Assembly (NCBI RefSeq): GCF_022132145.1
Contig: NZ_JAJISP010000003.1
Location: 62,001-126,000, forward strand
DNA length: 64,000 bases
Reading direction: 5' to 3'
Origin: Pseudomonas sp. MMS21 TM103
Lineage (GTDB): Bacteria > Pseudomonadota > Gammaproteobacteria > Pseudomonadales > Pseudomonadaceae
Shown: positions 61,067 to 64,000 of the stretch, piece after piece
Layout: each line of letters starts with the position of its first letter
Position numbering within the stretch: position 1 is the stretch's first letter
Program-made: the position numbers and the translations under genes
Notes under the pieces: model-generated
Seen by the model: only the letters and a program-made list of their open reading frames with translations
Told to the model about the DNA's origin: nothing
The model's database searches: none

Positions 61067-62470
61067 ATGGCTCTTCTCAGCTTCCTTGGCGCCATTCAGC
61101 AAGTCACTGGTTCCTGCTACCTGATCGAAAGCCGCGACGGCGCCAAGGTGCTGCTTGAGTGCGGCATGCGTCAGGGCCGCCGCGAAGAGGAAGAAGGCAA
61201 CCGCGCTCCCTTCCCCTTCGACCCACTGAGCCTGGACGCCGTGGTGATTTCCCATGCCCATATCGACCATAGCGGCTTGCTGCCCAAACTGGCTGGCGCC
61301 GGTTATCGCGGGCCCATTTTCGCCACCGATGCCAGTTGTGAATTGATGGAACTGATGTTGCTGGATGCGGCGCAGATCCAGGAGAAGGATACCGAGTGGG
61401 AGAACAAGTGGCGTGCGCGCCTGGGCAAGCCCCCGCTCAGCCCGCTGTATACCACCGAGGATGCCGAGCAGGCGCTGACACAAAGGCGCCCGCAGGCCTA
61501 CGGCCAGCCAATCGAAGTGGCCAAGGGCGTGCAGGTAACCTTTCACGATGCCGGCCATATCCTGGGCTCGGCGATCGTCGAATTGCAGGTACAGGACCAT
61601 CACCTGACCCGGCGCCTGGTGTTTTCCGGCGACCTCGGCAACACCTGCTCGCCCCTGATGCACCCACCGACCACGCTCGACCGCGCCGATCTGGTGCTAC
61701 TCGAGTCCACCTATGGCGATCGCGATCACCGTAACAGCGACGACACCCTGGATGAACTGGCCGAGATCCTCCAGCAAGCCCATCGCGACGGCGGCAACGT
61801 ACTGATTCCCGCCTTCGCCGTCGGCCGTACCCAGGACCTGATCTACTACCTCGGCCGCTTCTACCAGGAAGGTCGCCTGCCGCAGCAGGTGGTGTTCCTC
61901 GACAGCCCCATGGCCATCCGCGCCAATGCCATCTATTCGCGTTTTCAACACCTGTTTGACCCGGACGATCAGGCGGACATGGCGCACAAGAAAACCAGGC
62001 ATATCGAGGACTGGCTGCCGATCCTGCGCTGCACGCCAACCCCGGATGAGTCCATGGCGATCAACCGGGTACAGAGCGGCGCCATCATCATCGCCGGCAG
62101 TGGCATGTGTACCGGAGGGCGCATCGCTCACCACTTCAAGCACAACCTCTGGCGCGAAGATTGTCATGTGGTGTTCCCCGGCTTCCAGGCCAGAGGCACC
62201 CCGGGACGGGCCATAGTCGACGGCGCCAGCACCGTGAAGATGCTCCACCAGCGCATTGCGGTCAAAGCGCAGATCCACACCCTCGGCGGCTTCTCCGCCC
62301 ATGCCGGGCAGTCGCAGTTGCTCGACTGGGTCAGTCATTTCGACCATCACCCCGAGCTGTACCTGGTGCATGGCGAACTGGAGAAAATGCAGGTGCTGCA
62401 GCAAACCCTACGCGAGCGCCTCAACTGGATTGCCAGCATTCCCGAGCCAGGCGAACAGATCGCCATCTGA
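61067..62470 (+). CDS. MBL-fold beta-CASP ribonuclease-like protein
   Basis: A 467-residue metallo-beta-lactamase/beta-CASP protein of the CPSF/YsaA type. The metal motif is ISHAHIDHSG (His63, His65, Asp67, His68). VTFHDAGHILGSAIVELQ and FSGDLGN supply further ligands. ESTYGDRDHRN, SGMCTGGRIAHHF and FSAHAGQSQLLDWV complete the beta-CASP and RMMBL segments. It is likely a processing endo- or exoribonuclease in the cytoplasm. It pairs divergently with the phosphoketolase, an arrangement I recall in P. aeruginosa. Confidence 0.9.
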   Translation: MALLSFLGAIQQVTGSCYLIESRDGAKVLLECGMRQGRREEEEGNRAPFPFDPLSLDAVVISHAHIDHSGLLPKLAGAGYRGPIFATDASCELMELMLLDAAQIQEKDTEWENKWRARLGKPPLSPLYTTEDAEQALTQRRPQAYGQPIEVAKGVQVTFHDAGHILGSAIVELQVQDHHLTRRLVFSGDLGNTCSPLMHPPTTLDRADLVLLESTYGDRDHRNSDDTLDELAEILQQAHRDGGNVLIPAFAVGRTQDLIYYLGRFYQEGRLPQQVVFLDSPMAIRANAIYSRFQHLFDPDDQADMAHKKTRHIEDWLPILRCTPTPDESMAINRVQSGAIIIAGSGMCTGGRIAHHFKHNLWREDCHVVFPGFQARGTPGRAIVDGASTVKMLHQRIAVKAQIHTLGGFSAHAGQSQLLDWVSHFDHHPELYLVHGELEKMQVLQQTLRERLNWIASIPEPGEQIAI

Positions 62471-63038
62471 GCCACTGCGGGACAACGGCAACAGACCCCT
62501 CAACTGCTATCCCCCCTCTTGGTGCGGGGGGCCAGTTGTGAGGCTGCCATCTTCCCCAGCTGGCGCCGGCCTGGGGACTACCCCATCAGCCCGGCAGCTG
62601 CACGCCCAGCCGCATCCGTAACCGGGGGGTTGTGCAAGCATTGAGCGCCCTTACGCGAACGCCTCCAGGGGGCGCAGCAGCGCCGCTGCTAGGGTAGACC
62701 GCCCGATGCTGTGTCGCTCTTGCAATCGACGGTGTACTGCCTGCGGCGAGTGACGCCCTGCGGATCACTGATTCGTCGAGGTATGGGTCTCCCTGTAGAA
62801 ACCTGGAGGCGGTCGTAGTCGCAGGATTTTCTGCCAAGCGCTCGGGTCTCCTGCTTCGCGCTGGCGAGCTGGATCAACCTCAAGCAGTAGTGCTGACGGC
62901 TACCCCGAGCTAGGGTTTTCTGCAACTTGATCAGTTGTTTAGCGCTTCCAAAGCGCAAGCGCCAGCCATACTCTGAATATGATTGGAGCGTTCACGATAG
63001 CGAAAGAAACCCGCCGGCATCCAGAAAGGAGAAGTCGA
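62471..63038. other. 570-bp gap before the LOG-family gene
   Basis: No gene is convincing. It contains a hairpin-prone CCCCCC/GGGGGG pair (around 62512-62530) and a partial family 1 repeat (62734-62783). AGAAAGGAGAAG lies immediately before the next gene. Confidence 0.5.
62734..62783 (+). repeat. Dispersed intergenic repeat, family 1, partial copy
   Basis: GTACTGCCTGCGGCGAGTGA, CGCCCTGCGGATC and TTCGTCGAGGTA. The first part matches copies 1 and 2, and the whole stretch matches the inverted copy at 26918-26964. Confidence 0.55.
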
Positions 63039-64000
63039 ATGCCTTACGAACCGGACGATTACTTATCCCGCCACTTCCAGACTAGTGGCATCGACCTTGC
63101 CGATAAAGTCGACGAGCTGGTTACCTTGGTCGTCCCTGGCGACAGCCCGAACCTGCCGCTGTATCGCGACATGCTGATCACGGTGATCCGCATGGCCCAA
63201 GCCGACCGCAATCGCTGGGATGCCAAGATCATGCTGCAAACCCTGCGTGAAATGGAGCACGCATTCAGTTCACTGGACCAGTTCAAACGGCGGCGCAAAG
63301 TCACCGTATTCGGTTCGGCACGCACACCGCCCGATCACCCGCTGTATGCCCTGGCCCGTGAGCTCGGCGCTACCCTGGCGCGGCACGACTTGATGGTGGT
63401 TACCGGTGCCGGCGGCGGCATCATGGCAGCCGCCCATGAAGGCGCCGGCCTGGAGAACAGCCTGGGTTTCAATATCACCCTGCCCTTTGAACAGGGGGCC
63501 AATGCCACCGTGCATGGCACCAGCAACCTGCTGTCGTTCCACTTCTTCTTTCTGCGCAAACTGTTCTTCGTCAAGGAAGCCGATGGTCTGGTGCTGTGTC
63601 CTGGCGGCTTCGGCACCCTGGATGAAGCACTCGAAGTACTGACCCTGATTCAAACCGGCAAGAGCCCACTGGTCCCCGTGGTACTGCTCGACCAACCTGG
63701 GGGTAGTTTCTGGAAAGATGCGATGGCCTTCATCGACAAACAGCTGGTGGATAACCGCTATATCCTTCCCGACGACCAGCATCTCGTGCGCCTGGTACAC
63801 AGCGCCACGGAGGCAGCCGATGAAATCGCGCAGTTCTATCGCAATTACCACTCCAGCCGCTGGCTCAAGGATCGCTATGTGATTCGCCTCAACCACCCAC
63901 TCAATCAAGCGGCCATGCAGCAGCTGAACCTCGATTTCATCGGTCTGTGCAAAAGCGGTGGTTTTCAGCAGCAGGCTTATTGCGAGACCGAGCAGGACGA
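63039..64000 (+). CDS. LOG-family protein (TIGR00730-like), cut by window end
   Basis: At least 320 residues; the stop is outside the window. The N-terminal extension starts MPYEPDDYLSRHFQTSGIDL. The Rossmann-like LOG domain has KVTVFGSARTPPDHPLYALA, VVTGAGGGIMAAAHEGAG and the signature PGGFGTLDEALEVL. LOG enzymes release cytokinin-type bases or purine bases from nucleoside 5'-monophosphates, but the larger form with this N-terminal extension has unclear substrate. GGAG sits before ATG 63039. Confidence 0.87.
   Translation, partial: MPYEPDDYLSRHFQTSGIDLADKVDELVTLVVPGDSPNLPLYRDMLITVIRMAQADRNRWDAKIMLQTLREMEHAFSSLDQFKRRRKVTVFGSARTPPDHPLYALARELGATLARHDLMVVTGAGGGIMAAAHEGAGLENSLGFNITLPFEQGANATVHGTSNLLSFHFFFLRKLFFVKEADGLVLCPGGFGTLDEALEVLTLIQTGKSPLVPVVLLDQPGGSFWKDAMAFIDKQLVDNRYILPDDQHLVRLVHSATEAADEIAQFYRNYHSSRWLKDRYVIRLNHPLNQAAMQQLNLDFIGLCKSGGFQQQAYCETEQD

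Overview
The window is high-GC, gene-dense proteobacterial chromosome and looks like Pseudomonas in the broad sense. The evidence is a set of gene neighbourhoods I recognise from that genus: fadD1-fadD2 next to a lysophospholipase and phaJ, divergent fpr/finR, dgkA beside erdR, a PA3611-type secreted protein next to a phosphoketolase and an MBL/beta-CASP nuclease, a five-gene bra (liv) operon, rhlG, rapA, hrpA and an orphan ccoM. These identifications come from reading the proteins and from memory of the families. No search was run. I see no rRNA, tRNA, CRISPR, intact insertion sequence or prophage. Accessory character is limited to decayed genes and short dispersed repeats.

Layout. 1-6 kb: a truncated SRPBCC protein, a DUF1801 protein, a periplasmic binding protein, a broken GNAT gene, a crotonase, DUF808 and a tandem UspA protein, followed by about 670 bp without a gene. 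6-11 kb: a lipoprotein, then a two-gene operon of FAN1 nuclease and an iron-sulfur DinG/XPD-type helicase with an N-terminal nuclease-like motif, preceded by a near-consensus LexA box. 11-16 kb: HIT protein, a small ORF carrying an hrpA-derived segment, and hrpA. 16-22 kb: fatty-acid activation and PHA-precursor block (thioesterase, fadD1, fadD2, hydrolase, phaJ). 22-26.5 kb: DUF1993 and a TetR-HlyD-ABC ATPase-permease efflux operon. 26.5-31 kb: ccoM with two ANR boxes, an alkB operon, a conserved hypothetical, rapA. 31-37 kb: MFS transporter, decayed opgH fragment, NMT1-GGDEF sensor, glyoxylate-pathway pair hyi-glxR. 37-41 kb: PhnD/C/E/E-type ABC importer (selenate-type by resemblance), then DUF5064 and DUF2288. 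41.6-46.5 kb: braCDEFG. 46.7-51.2 kb: RluF-like protein, DUF1456, rhlG, DUF1326-DUF2182 pair, trmO. 51.4-57.8 kb: PAS-GAF-GGDEF cyclase, fpr/finR, dgkA, erdR, EamA transporter, tapT. 58-64 kb: PA3611-like protein, phosphoketolase and MBL nuclease around ANR-like boxes, and a LOG-family protein running off the end.

Most genes are housekeeping or conserved in the genus. Points that deserve a second look are the SOS-linked FAN1/helicase operon, the ANR-type sites upstream of ccoM and the phosphoketolase, the DUF1326-DUF2182 module, the hrpA-derived small ORF, the pseudouridine-synthase homologue lacking the catalytic Asp, and two families of short intergenic repeats, one with four copies and one with two.
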